Notes: a model not told the origin generated them from the sequence alone. A DNA stretch of 64,000 bases from JAGVSR01 sp963750715 (GCA_963750715.1 CAVVRP010000012.1:1-64000); one strand, 5' to 3'; numbered from the stretch's first letter, positions 9,008-18,122 are shown. Translations and numbers: made by a program.

Positions 9008-9184
9008 TCAGCCATCGTTAGCAACCTTTACCGTGAGCACCAGGATCTGACTTCTCGAAAGCTCGGAGAGCTTTCTGTGAAGTTCCTCCACCCGTCGGTT
9101 GCGCTCGCCGCTGCCGCCATCGAGCAGCGAGACGGCCTCTCGGATGAGCATCCACTCGGACGCATTAAGATCAGCATCGACCAT
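9008..9184 (-). CDS. Small acidic protein, 58 residues, unknown function
   Basis: This minus-strand ORF runs from ATG 9184 to TGA 9008, with AGGTGG five bases before the start. The product (begins MVDADLNASEWMLIREAV) has the composition of a real soluble helical protein: charged helices, an ELHRKLSELSRSQ segment and no low-complexity tracts. I believe similar short proteins occur in other Hyphomicrobiales but cannot verify that here. It stands alone, with no neighbour on the same strand close enough to be co-transcribed. Confidence 0.55.
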   Translation of the reverse strand: MVDADLNASEWMLIREAVSLLDGGSGERNRRVEELHRKLSELSRSQILVLTVKVANDG

Positions 9185-10180
9185 GTCGCCACCTGGTGGA
9201 AACGTCAGCTCTCAATTGGCCGAGTCTGCATTCGCATGACTGGCAGTGTCGGTCTCAGGTAACCGCTCTGCACTCGCGGCCCATACGGCACCGCCGATTG
9301 TTCGACCGAGCTGCGTGTTGCTAGGAGCTGCCCATCTATGCGGATGGACGGACGCTGCCGTAGCCACGCCTGCCTTTAGTCAAACAGATCACCGGCGTTG
9401 TCCAACGTAGCGGTCGATAAATATCAATGAGAGCGCCACGCACGATTGCTCCAGATCAATGAACGCTGGTGAGGTCCACAATTTTTGGCGTTGCGTTTTT
9501 GCATCGACAGTAGAAGTCGGGCTTTCGGGCCAATTCCGGCGGACCCTACCGTCCGGCGCTAAGCGCGGACTGCGTTATTTGCCTTCCGGTTGCCCAGCCT
9601 CAAAAGGCTTCCGTCTCCTTTGGAACACCGAACCTTGCGTGATGGTACTTGATCGCCGGCACGTGGTGCACCCACTGGCACCGAACGAAAAAGCCCTTCG
9701 CGATCATCTGCGAAGGGCTTCCCGTTCGCACTGCGCCCTCTGGACGGTCCCCGCAAACCATCCATTTCGCAGTCGAGAACAATATGATTGCCTACGGGGA
9801 GTGTACCGTTTAGTTGCCGGTCCACGAAATGTCTGATTGGGACATCACGTAGCGTGGAAAACGCGCAACCTCCGTCTGTCACTTTTTGTTTCAATTTGTT
9901 TCCGCTCCAGGTGCATTCAACAATTGCTGTGCAGTTTTTCCGCGAAGCGGTTTTCTACTTCCCGCCAAGGCTGTGCAGGTCCTCGCCATCTCGCGCATAG
10001 AAGCGCTCACATGCAGCAAGTGCGTGAACGCGGGTAGCTGGCCCAATCGCCAGCTGCGATGCCACCTTGCGACGTCGCACGGTGTGCCAATTGAAACGCT
10101 CTAAGCAGAGTTGAGGATCTGTCAAAATCGTTCCTGCCCCTCTACGATGCTCTTGTGCTCGGAAATAAGGAGGTATGCGG
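9185..10180. other. About 1 kb without a convincing gene
   Basis: Open frames exist on both strands (for example minus 9559-9894), but they lack recognisable domains and good starts. The only clear structure is the terminator-like hairpin at 9686-9720. Confidence 0.4.
9686..9720 (-). terminator. Rho-independent terminator-like hairpin
   Basis: A perfect 11-bp stem (aagcccttcgc / gcgaagggctt) with an 8-base loop is followed by a run of T when read on the minus strand. It therefore fits a terminator for a minus-strand transcript arriving from above 9720. No confident gene lies immediately upstream on that strand, so the transcript it ends may be a small RNA or an unrecognised ORF. Confidence 0.6.
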
Positions 10181-10252
10181 GTGCGACAATATCGGATAGC
10201 CTCATTGATGCGGTGGGGACTGCGGATGCCAGAGCCTAGGAGAAGACTATGA
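10181..10252 (+). CDS. Possible 23-residue leader ORF coupled to phasin
   Basis: A GTG at 10181 has a full AAGGAGG site seven bases upstream. It opens a 23-codon frame (MRQYRIASLMRWGL start, Arg-rich end) whose TGA overlaps the ATG of the phasin gene as ATGA. Such overlap usually means coupled translation. The phasin also has its own AGGAG site, so the ORF may be fortuitous. Confidence 0.3.
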   Translation: MRQYRIASLMRWGLRMPEPRRRL

Positions 10253-10626
10253 GCCAGAATCCGTTCGAGATCCCTCAGCAGATGCGTGACCTTGCGGAGA
10301 AAAATGTCAAGCAGGCCCGAGTGACGTACGGTCAGTTCATGGACGCCATGACACAAGCCATGACCGTTTGGACGACGGCAATGCCATCGAACGAGATGAC
10401 ATCTGGCTTCAAAGTGGTCCAAGATCAGGCGACCAGGTTCGTCAAGCAGAACGCTGACGCCGCCTTTGCCCTGGCAGATGACTTGGCCAATGCACAGGAT
10501 ATCCAGAACGCGTTTGCTCTCCAAAGTCGGTATGCACAGACCCAGATGCAGGTCTATGCATCCCAGGCACAAGCACTTGGACGGCTCATGGCAGAGGCCG
10601 CACAACGGATGCAGCCGCGAAGCTAG
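10249..10626 (+). CDS. Phasin family protein
   Basis: The 125-residue protein has the phasin pattern: start MSQNPFEIPQQMRDLAEKNV, then amphipathic helices (QARVTYGQFMDAMTQAM, FVKQNADAAFALADDLANA, QSRYAQTQMQVYASQA). Phasins coat polyhydroxyalkanoate granules and also appear as small stress-related proteins. It has the usual length, with AGGAG placed seven bases before ATG. No PHA synthase or depolymerase gene is nearby, so its partner genes lie elsewhere. Confidence 0.85.
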   Translation: MSQNPFEIPQQMRDLAEKNVKQARVTYGQFMDAMTQAMTVWTTAMPSNEMTSGFKVVQDQATRFVKQNADAAFALADDLANAQDIQNAFALQSRYAQTQMQVYASQAQALGRLMAEAAQRMQPRS

Positions 10627-10994
10627 CTCTCGCGGCCAGCGAGCGGATTGAACAGCCTTGACGAATTACCCGCCATTGCAGCCGGAGGCGCCCCATCCGA
10701 TACGTGCGCCCTTTCGGCTCAGGCGTTGTAGGATCCTCAGTTCTTAGCGTCAGCGAAAGCTAGGCCGACCCTTAGCCCACAGCGCAGGCGATGGCGGCAG
10801 CTACAGAGAACAGATCCCGACACCGGCGACACACAGCTCCGACAGCCGAACTGTCAGCCGACCATTCGAGCCCTTGCGTCTCTATGCGAAAGTCGCCGCT
10901 ACCGCCCAAAAAGTCGTCGTTGCCGCCGCTGTTCAGTACGTCGACCAGCGCGAGATTGGAATGCCGGGTAATTTCTCCGCGTTCGTTGCTACCT

Positions 10995-11192
10995 TCATTC
11001 TCGCTTCGTCCTCGCCCAATGCTGCCGCCTCTGACGCATTGCTATCGCGACCGCGGCGCGCACGTCCGTTTGCCCGCATTCGGAGGAGAATTCCGGGGCT
11101 AACCAGGCAACCAATTCAAGATCGCTGATCGGTCGACCGACAACCGCAGCGGCGTCCAGTTCCTGCTCCACTCTTTCCCGAAGGCGGTTCAT
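10995..11192 (-). CDS. Possible small hypothetical protein, 65 residues
   Basis: This minus-strand ORF (MNRLRERVEQELDAAAVVG start, ISDLELVAWLAPEF in the middle) has balanced composition and a GAGG about ten bases before ATG. I recognise no family. The 3' end is followed by open sequence in other frames (GEITRHSNLALVDVL), so the ORF might be a shortened gene. Confidence 0.35.
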   Translation of the reverse strand: MNRLRERVEQELDAAAVVGRPISDLELVAWLAPEFSSECGQTDVRAAVAIAMRQRRQHWARTKRE

Positions 11193-11720
11193 GCAATGGA
11201 TCCTCGTTCAATGCGTTATGTGCCTCTTAGGCCTCCTGTCAGGACCGGCCAAATTCGAATCCAAGCGTGTCGATCAACCGCGCCGGTTTAGTGGTGACGC
11301 ACACCGCCAGGCCCGATCCTTCGATCATTGAGAACGTTTTCGGAGATTGACGTCTTCGCGGTTATGCGGACGTCTAACAAGCATCCCTCTTGTCTGTGAT
11401 CGCCGCCCCAGACTTTCAGAATATCAAGCGGGATTGGCGAAGCTCACGGTCGTCGCGGTTCTCAACAGAATTATTCAATATGGCTATGACCTGCCCTGGC
11501 ACGAATCGCTCGCAGACCTCCAGGAGGATCTTGGTTGCGTTGATACAGAGATGATGGCCAATCGCTATTGCAAGCCCCGCAATGCCGCGCGCCCTTGTTT
11601 AGCGCGCAGCTGGCCCGTCTCCTCGCATGCGCAGAGGGAACTATGGGTCAAAGGCGGCCGCCCGAGTTCCGTCCGGTCGCGACCTCAGCAGCGTAGGGCC
11701 TTAGCTAAGCCGCCAGCGGC
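11193..11720. other. Stretch with one doubtful ORF
   Basis: A plus-strand ORF at 11347-11724 (125 codons) contains LTVVAVLNRIIQYGYDLPWH, which looks protein-like in its middle, but the ends are low-complexity and there is no clear ribosome site. I do not call it a gene. Confidence 0.35.
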
Positions 11721-11897
11721 TTAATCAGGATCGTCCTGCTCGATGCGATACCGATAAGGCAGTCCACCGCAATATTCGGCGCCGGCCTTCGCAGCGTCTT
11801 CCCAAGACTGAAATGCTGCGCCGATAACCTCTGCGGACCTGTCCTCATCATCCTGGCCGGACTCGCGCCACACCAAAACCCGGAATTTTTCCATCAT
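11721..11897 (-). CDS. Small hypothetical protein, 58 residues
   Basis: The ORF begins at tandem ATG codons (11897, 11894) behind a G-rich site and ends with TAA. The product starts MMEKFRVLVWRESGQDDED and contains AAFQSWEDAAKAGAEYCGG; it is acidic, aromatic-containing and lacks low-complexity tracts, so it reads as a genuine small protein. The SWEDAAKAGAEYC stretch resembles short rhizobial hypothetical proteins, but no function is known to me. Confidence 0.6.
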   Translation of the reverse strand: MMEKFRVLVWRESGQDDEDRSAEVIGAAFQSWEDAAKAGAEYCGGLPYRYRIEQDDPD

Positions 11898-12122
11898 AAG
11901 CCCCCGCTAAAAGACTGCTTTTCGAATACCCCTCCCCGTTCACCCCATAAGATAACCGGGAAGCCGCACAGGAAACAGCTGCTGAGGTGGAAAATGCGGC
12001 CGAGTTGCGACGCAGCATCACATCGTGATCAAGGTTTCAGAGATGCATGGGCACATCGCCTAACCATTGGGCAACGCGCGCTGTCGCAGACTTTAAAACC
12101 GGGGAGGGCGATCATCGCTGAG

Positions 12123-12160
12123 GGCAAAGCGCTGGCACTGCGAAGTGCCACAGCTTTGCC
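12123..12160. repeat. Strong hairpin with GNRA-type loop
   Basis: Two 17-base arms (starting ggcaaagcgctggcact) pair at 15 positions around a GCGA loop. It lies 30 bases past the stop of the trypsin-like gene on the minus strand and lacks a T-run. It may act as an RNA end-stabiliser or a weak terminator. Confidence 0.55.
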
Positions 12161-12189
12161 GTCTCGCCAATGCCCCAACGCACTCGAAT

Positions 12190-12924
12190 TCAGGCTGCTT
12201 CGGTGAGAGTCAACAAGATGTCGGCGTACCAGGCGCAATTGAGCCCAAGCGCTTCATCCAGCTTGAGGTTGCGGGTACCAACATCCAGGCGTGCAGCGTG
12301 GATGCCGAGCAATTTCCAAGGCAGGTTGCCTAGTGGCGATCCGAACTCGGGAGCCCTCATGACCACGGGCGCACCACTCGTGCCCCGGTGCGTCCGGGCA
12401 TCGGTAAGAAAATAACCCTGGCCTTGAAAGCGCAGACCGAACGATGATGCGATCACAGCTTGGCGAACGACTGGCATGTGGTGAAGCGTGTCATGGAATC
12501 CAAGCGGGAACCCGACAATCAGCAGTGAACTGCCCACTTCGACCTGCGTGGTCGGATCGTGCAGGTGGTCAGGTGTGAACGCGCGGTAGACCGCGGCCTT
12601 AGGCAACGCCGCCCTATCAAGCTCAATGACTGCAACGTCGATCTCACCTGCCCAGTCGACGCCCTGACGCCAGATGCTCTTGCCATCACGGTAGAGCGGG
12701 ATGGAAAAACTGATAGAGCTGCACAAGTTGAATGAATCTATGTGCAGTTCGATCTCGATGCGATCGGGGAAATGCTTGCTTGGCTCGTCGATCATGACGT
12801 GCCGGCTCGTCACCAAGAACAATCGCTGGCACCGCTCGAAGAAGAAGCCACTCGCATTTGTCAGAGGCTGCTGTCCGTAAAACGTCAGAACACGCGCGGC
12901 TGTAAGCAGAAGGGGTTCGATCAT
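12190..12924 (-). CDS. Trypsin-like serine peptidase
   Basis: The 244-residue protein carries the chymotrypsin-fold triad at expected spacing: H42 in LVTSRHVMID, D96 in GEIDVAVIELD, and S183 in THRGTSGAPVV. There is no signal peptide, no PDZ domain and no membrane segment, so it is a stand-alone and probably cytoplasmic enzyme, unlike DegP/HtrA. GFPLGFHDTLHHMP near 138-151 corresponds to the loop before the oxyanion region. No neighbour on the same strand suggests a substrate. Such isolated trypsin-like domains are common in accessory DNA and sometimes serve defence systems, but nothing here supports that. Confidence 0.8.
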   Translation of the reverse strand: MIEPLLLTAARVLTFYGQQPLTNASGFFFERCQRLFLVTSRHVMIDEPSKHFPDRIEIELHIDSFNLCSSISFSIPLYRDGKSIWRQGVDWAGEIDVAVIELDRAALPKAAVYRAFTPDHLHDPTTQVEVGSSLLIVGFPLGFHDTLHHMPVVRQAVIASSFGLRFQGQGYFLTDARTHRGTSGAPVVMRAPEFGSPLGNLPWKLLGIHAARLDVGTRNLKLDEALGLNCAWYADILLTLTEAA

Positions 12925-13506
12925 GCATTTTCCAGTGCGGCTTGAATTCCCACACCCGGCTTTGGGTGTGCAATGTCAATTTACTCAATGCTCTGAGCAT
13001 AGCTGGAATTGGCCCTAATTCCTCGTCGACTGAGGCGCAAAGTCTAGGCCGCTATGTGGGATCGATCTGCCATCATGCGGAGGTTGCGAGTAGGGCAGAC
13101 CCTGACCCTGAGTTGGCTCTAGTGCGGCGTACTCACTGCAGATCACTAGAACGGCTCCCGCCGACGCGATACCGGTGCTCGCACCACACGAAGCCCCGTA
13201 CGTTGCGAGGCGCATTTACCAAGACCGTCAGCGGTCACGCCAAGGGTCATTGCGCACCCGCACCAACTTGTTCGTTCAATCCACCGCACCTAGTTGTCAG
13301 CTAGTTGGAGTGGAGTAGGAGCTGCACGAGCAGAAACGTGCTTTTGTCACCCTTTTCGCCGTCGAGGTTCATCAGGTTGCGTGCCCTCGACAGGGTCGTG
13401 AACACGTAGGGCGACTGCGTGAAAGAACGGATGCCGTCGGTGATGGCGCGAACCCTCACTCTGCTTGCGGCGATCTGGGCGGTGTCGCCGCGCGTCGCCG
13501 TCGTCG
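12925..13506. other. Gene-poor stretch
   Basis: No confident gene. On the minus strand near 13311-13480 a frame reads RAITDGIRSFTQSPYVFTTL followed by a stop soon after; it looks like the tail of a decayed gene that I cannot name. Confidence 0.35.
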
Positions 13507-13566
13507 GTCACTCGCTCGAACATCGACCAAGACGTTTTCCACGGCGAGGAAATCTTTCAGTTGCAT
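13507..13566 (-). pseudogene. Possible N-terminal scrap of a PTS IIA (PtsN-like) gene
   Basis: ATG 13566 opens MQLKDFLAVENVLVDVRASD, which resembles the first 20 residues of nitrogen-regulatory IIA proteins. The frame then degenerates into Arg-rich sequence and stops. Only the short match supports this, so the call is tentative. Confidence 0.3.
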
Positions 13567-14166
13567 TGGCGTTTCCAGAACGATGCTCCAACGAACGTCC
13601 AAATTCTATTGAACGACGGGTGCTGGTGCGCGTGACGCCCTCGGGTACCTGGATCGTACATGACAAGTACGAGCAGCGTGGGGGCGGTTGCACAATCGTG
13701 AATGTGCGCGACGCTTTACCAAATTCGAGTTTGGCTTGCGAATTCGGATAGTCGCGCAGCCACCTTTTCGCGGTCAGGCAGCCTAAGTCATGGGTTCTGA
13801 AAGGCTTGCAATGAGATGCACTAAATGTCGGAAGCTGGATCTAGACCTGACGTGCTGCGCACGTTGGGAGTCAAAGGAGATGGCCATGCAAGTTGCCTGA
13901 ATCAGATGCAGACGACCCCAAGAGTGCAGTGCGAAGACGATCGGACATTTTTATTCGGCCCGAACTTGCGTTGCGAGTCGCGCATGCTGTGGCCTGAATG
14001 ACGATTGGGATAGCCAGCAAGTAGGCCTGGAGGGCGCGCGATCTGTCGTGGTTATCGTAGATCTTCTGAATGGTATCGGCGTCGGGGTAGCCGTCGGATA
14101 GGTTCAGCGTGCCGATCGACGTTTCAAGCTTATCCGGCGCACTGCAACTTATCGATTCAACGAACT
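13567..14166. other. Gene-poor stretch with a tiny Cys-containing ORF
   Basis: A plus-strand ORF at 13790-13900 (36 codons) encodes a CTKC pair and a later CC pair, reminiscent of a Com-like mini zinc ribbon, but lacks a good ribosome site. The minus-strand ORF at 13871-14266 has no recognised domain. No confident gene. Confidence 0.35.
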
Positions 14167-15180
14167 TCAAGCCGGCCCCACTTTGGGTCGCCTGACCTGG
14201 CGGGCCGGTTTGTCCTCGCGCACGGCCTTGAAGGTGGCCTGCCGGAGCAGTCCGTCGCCCGTCCAAGCCCGGTATTCGACCTGCGCAACCAGTTTCGGCC
14301 GGACCCAGTTCACGCCTTTGGCCTGCTCGGGCGTGAGTGGTTTTGAAAACGGCGCCGTCTCGACCCGCATAGACTGCAACGTCCCCCAGATCTCGCCGGA
14401 CGTGCGGCGGCTGAATCCTGTGCCGACGCGCCCGGCATAGACGAGGCGCTTGCTTTCGTAATAGCCGAGCACAAGGGCGCCAGCGGCGTGTTTCACGGCG
14501 CTCGAGTCGAGATAGCCCGCGACGACGAATTCATTCGACTGTTTGCACTTCGATTTCAGCCAATCGTCATGCCGCCCCGATCGGTACGGCTTGTCGATGC
14601 GCTTCGAGATGACCCCTTCAAGCCCGAGCTTACAGGCCTCCGTCAGAACGGCGCGACCGTCTCCGCTGAGGTGTTCGCTATAGCAAATCGGCGAACTCTT
14701 CTTCTGTTTGCGGAGCAGCACTTCGAGCAATGCCTTGCGTTCGCCAAGGGGCAGGGAGCGAACATCGGTCCCATCGAGGAAGAGCAGATCGAAGGTGACG
14801 AATGTCATGCGCTCCGATCGGCCCGTCTTGAGGTCATGGACGAGTTCGACGAAACTCGAGGCGCCGCGCTGGTCCTCGACGATGACCTCGCCATCGATCA
14901 TGGCTGAGCGAACCTTGAGCTCGTGCAGTGATTTGACCAGCGGGGCAAATTTCTCCGTCCAATCCACGCCGCTGCGTGTGAACAGACGGACAGCCCCGTT
15001 CTCCGCATGCGCCTGAATGCGGTAGCCGTCGAACTTAATCTCGTGCACCCAGCGATCGCCAGATGGCGGCTCGCGGACCAGCGTTGCGAGACACGGCGCG
15101 ATAAACGCAGGCAAGTCGGTCTGCGCAGCTTTAACTGCAGCGTTTGTTTTGGCGCCCTTTGACATGGGGCTCTTCCTCAT
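14167..15180 (-). CDS. ligD: ATP-dependent DNA ligase, LigD ligase module
   Basis: This 337-residue protein is the LIG part of bacterial end-joining ligase D. It seals breaks using an adenylated lysine. The nucleotidyltransferase motif EIKFDGYRIQ puts the nucleophile at K49. Other motifs are MIDGEVIV near 102-109, FVTFDLLFLDG near 134-144, GLEGVISKR near 197-205 and DDWLKSKC near 217-224. The OB-fold follows (VAGYL through VEYRAWT). The start ATG 15180 overlaps the stop of the PE-POL gene as ATGA, so the two are probably translated in tandem and interact. An upstream in-frame extension to 15330 lies inside the PE-POL gene and is unlikely to be used. Confidence 0.9.
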   Translation of the reverse strand: MRKSPMSKGAKTNAAVKAAQTDLPAFIAPCLATLVREPPSGDRWVHEIKFDGYRIQAHAENGAVRLFTRSGVDWTEKFAPLVKSLHELKVRSAMIDGEVIVEDQRGASSFVELVHDLKTGRSERMTFVTFDLLFLDGTDVRSLPLGERKALLEVLLRKQKKSSPICYSEHLSGDGRAVLTEACKLGLEGVISKRIDKPYRSGRHDDWLKSKCKQSNEFVVAGYLDSSAVKHAAGALVLGYYESKRLVYAGRVGTGFSRRTSGEIWGTLQSMRVETAPFSKPLTPEQAKGVNWVRPKLVAQVEYRAWTGDGLLRQATFKAVREDKPARQVRRPKVGPA

Positions 15181-16824
15181 GACGCGGAGCCGACGAGCTT
15201 CCTGATGGCCGCGCGTAGTGGGCGAGCGGAGGATGCGTAGTCGGTCCATGCCGGGGTCTTGGCCAGCAGCGCCGAGACCGTGTGAACCGTGTAGCGCGCT
15301 GGATCGAGGCCGCTGCGGACCTGCGCCCACATGAGCGGCATGGAGACGGTAGCTCCTGGCAGGGCGCGGGGCGAAAGGGGCGCGACGGCCGTCGCCTTCG
15401 GGTCATTGCGCAGGTAGTCGAGGAAGATCCGCCCCGTCCGCAACTTCTTGGTCATTTTGTTGAGGTAGCGGGTCGGACTGTCGTCCGCCATTTGCGCGCT
15501 GATCGCTTCGGCGAACATTCTGGCTTCGTCCCAACGGGCAGCGTCTGCAGGTGTGGATCTGAGCGGCGTAACGACATGGAGTTCCTTTCCCGCCCGTTGT
15601 TTTGCAGAAGGCCACGAGGCCGAGCTTTTCCAAACGCTCGCGCAATTCTTTCGCGGCTTTGACGACCGCGGGGAAAGCGACACCGGGGCCGGGATCGAGA
15701 TCGAAAATCAACCGACCTGGAACGCGAGGCTCGAATGGCTCGCAATTCCAAGGATGAAATTCGATCGTCGCGATTTGCCCCATCGCCACGAGCCCATCGA
15801 CCTCGTCGATCTGCAGGTAGGGCTCACGGTCGCCGCTGATCTTGACACTCGAAATGTGTTCGGTGGTGCCGCTCATGACGTGGCGCTGAAAGAAGGTCTG
15901 CCCGTTGATGCCGTCTGGCGCGCGCAACAACGAGCAGGGCCGGCCGCGCACGTGCTCGATCATCCATGGGCCGACAGTCGCCAGATATTCGGCGAGCTGG
16001 CGTTTGGTCACGCCTGCGCCACCGAAACTCGTGGGCCAGAGAACCTTGTCGGGATTTGAAATGGTGACGCCCAAGACTACTTTGCCGGACGCTGTTATGG
16101 GGACGATCTTGGGCGCGCCGCGTGATCGCACTTTTGGGCGAAGCTGGGGCGGGTCCTCTGGCGGCGGCGGCGCACTCAAGACCGCATCGCGCTTTCCGGA
16201 ATTCCGCTTCGACAGCATGAATGAAACTGGCGCGGCGCCCTTGCCAGCGGCGATCTGCTCCATGGTCCGTCCCGATGCCACCGAGCGGTCCTTTTTCAGG
16301 ACCGCCCCATTGTCGCCGGGCTTGGCCCATTCATCACGATGCTTGATCAACAGCCAGTTGGTGCGATTGCCTCCGGTGCGGTCGTGCTTCATGCGCACGA
16401 GGACGTAGCTGCCTTTGAGCTTGGCGCCGCCCATGATGAATTTGAGTTCGCCGTCGCGCAGGGCCGCCTCGGCGGACTTGTCTCCAACCGGCGACCAGAA
16501 GCCCTTATCCCACACCATGACGGTGCCGCCGCCGTATTGCCCCTCGGGGATCGTGCCTTCGAAGTCGCCGTAGTCTAGGGGGTGGTCCTCGACCTCGACG
16601 GCGAGGCGCTTCTCGGCTGGGTCGAGCGAGGGTCCTCGCGTCACGGCCCAGGATTTGAACACGCTACCGATCTCGAGGCGCAGGTCATAGTGGAGCCGCG
16701 TCGCGTCGTGCTTCTGGATTACGAAGCGCGGATACGCGGCCTTGCGGATCGTCTTATCGCCGGAAGGTTCACTGCTTTGCTTGAAGTCGCGCTTGAATCG
16801 GTAGAGCCTCAACGGATTGGCCAT
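15177..16824 (-). CDS. ligD: LigD phosphoesterase-polymerase protein with one frameshift
   Basis: This gene encodes the PE and POL modules of end-joining LigD. The 3'-phosphoesterase domain (about 30-180) shows HDATRLHYDLRLE (H39, H45) and EDHPLDYGDFEG. The primase-polymerase domain starts near 255 (ISNPDKVLWP) and has FFQRH, HPWN and the metal-binding FDLDP. After TTGGKG the frame is lost; it resumes as LHVVTPL and runs to a normal end. An extra base at about 15582-15583 (plus-strand GAGTTCC) explains this: without it the coding strand reads gga-ctc-cat, giving GLHVV. I therefore regard the gene as probably intact in vivo. It sits 49 bases after ku and overlaps the ligase gene. Confidence 0.85.
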
Positions 16825-16873
16825 CGATGCCGCCTCGGTTTTCCCGTTGACGCTGAGCCACTCTCGCCGGGCG

Positions 16874-17710
16874 TCAGGCCTGCTTCTTGCTCCGCGACGG
16901 TTTCGGCTTGGTGCCCGGTTTCGAAGACTCGCCGAGACTCTTCTTCAAGGCTTCCATCAGATCCACGACGTTGACGCCTATCGGTCGCGCCTCCTCGTGC
17001 GGCGCGATAATCTTGCGGCCCTTGAGCTTGGCCTGAACGAGGTTCTTCAACGCGGTCTGATAATGGTCCTCGTATTTCTCGGGCGCGAAGATGGCCGATT
17101 TCTTGGCGATCAGCTGCACCGCAAGGTCGACCATTTCCTTGTCCGGCTTGGTCGCGGGCACTTCGTCGAAGAAATCCGCGGGGTCGCGAAGCTCTTCCGC
17201 ATAGCGTAGCATCTCCATGACAAGCCCATCCGCCAGCGGGGCGATGGCCACCAGCCATTCGCGACCCGCAATGGTGACCTGAGCCAAACCGACCTTGCCG
17301 GTTTTTTTCAAAGCCTCGCGAATGACGACATAACCTTCGCCGGCCAGCGCGTCGGCGGGGACCACGAAGTAGGGCCGTTCGAAATAGCGGGTCTCTATCT
17401 CCTTAGTATCGACGAACTGTACGAGATCGATGGTCTTCTTGCTTTCGAGCTTGAGGGCGTCAATCTCCTCGGGCTCGAGCGTGATGTAGGTATCGGTATC
17501 GACCTCGTAGCCCTTGACGATGTCGGTGCTGTCGATCTTTCCGATTCCGTGCACAACCTTTTCGTAATTGACGCGGCGGCCGGAGGGTTTGTGGATCTGT
17601 CGGAAAGAGATCTCTGAAGCTGATTCCACCGCGTTGTAGATTTCAACGCCGATAGAAACGAGGCTCAAGCGCAGGTAGCCTTTCCAATAGGCACGGGCTT
17701 TCTTGGGCAT
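16874..17710 (-). CDS. ku: Ku protein, non-homologous end joining
   Basis: The 278-residue bacterial Ku forms a homodimeric ring on double-strand ends and recruits LigD. Typical family stretches are the start YWKGYLRLSLVSIGVEIYNA (about 8-27), FRQIHKPSGRRVNYEKV (36-52), VKGYEVD, YFVVPADALAGEGYVVIREAL and LRYAEELRDP. The Lys/Ser/Pro-rich C-terminal tail (about 250-278) is usual for LigD and DNA contact. It is the first gene of a ku, ligD PE-POL, ligD LIG cluster on the minus strand. No regulator is visible upstream, where methyltransferase debris lies instead. Confidence 0.93.
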   Translation of the reverse strand: MPKKARAYWKGYLRLSLVSIGVEIYNAVESASEISFRQIHKPSGRRVNYEKVVHGIGKIDSTDIVKGYEVDTDTYITLEPEEIDALKLESKKTIDLVQFVDTKEIETRYFERPYFVVPADALAGEGYVVIREALKKTGKVGLAQVTIAGREWLVAIAPLADGLVMEMLRYAEELRDPADFFDEVPATKPDKEMVDLAVQLIAKKSAIFAPEKYEDHYQTALKNLVQAKLKGRKIIAPHEEARPIGVNVVDLMEALKKSLGESSKPGTKPKPSRSKKQA

Positions 17711-17748
17711 GACGCAACACCTGTGGACGCTGGACGCACTGAGCTACA

Positions 17749-18102
17749 CTATAGATGATGACCCACCGCCTGCCATGGCGATTCGTTGCGCCCTTTAACG
17801 ATCCGGTCACAAAAACTTGGATTTGAACTATCTGACGACCGCCTGGAGGTGCGCCTTTGCCTGATCCGCTGCGGCCGAGGCGTGATCCAATCTGGCCAAC
17901 TTTTCACGCCGCCTGCACCGCCCGTGCGCCCCGCCACGTCCTCAAACAGGTCGCTGGTTTCTGCCAGCTTCGCGCGCTTGCCGGTGAAGGCCTCGAAGCG
18001 GCGAACGATCACGTCACATTAGAGCGGGTCGAACTCAATGAGCCGAGCGACTCGGCCGGTCTTCTCGGCCGCGACGAAAGTCGTGCCGGAGCCGCCGAAG
18101 GC
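17749..18102 (-). pseudogene. C-terminal fragment of a DNA methyltransferase gene
   Basis: The minus frame reads AFGGSGTTFVAAEKTGRVAR, then LIEFDPL, a TAA stop, and CDVIVRRFEAFTGKRA. This is the AdoMet-binding motif I (FxGSGTT) and C-terminal end of N6-adenine/N4-cytosine methyltransferases of the ParB-linked phage type, with a stop (18019-18021) where Tyr is expected (DPLYCD). The part after KLAETSDLFEDVA is no longer recognisable. The upstream catalytic region is missing. It is a dead fragment, possibly of the same family as the piece at 5576-5796. Confidence 0.7.
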
Positions 18103-18122
18103 TATACGGAAAGGAGGTCGAG

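Noticed and set aside
12190..12924. Anti-phage defence role for the trypsin-like protease
   Set aside because: Stand-alone trypsin folds do occur in defence systems, but no partner gene (sensor, STAND or effector) lies next to it.
13871..14266. 131-codon minus-strand ORF beside ligD
   Set aside because: It overlaps the true ligase C-terminus in another frame and shows no domain.
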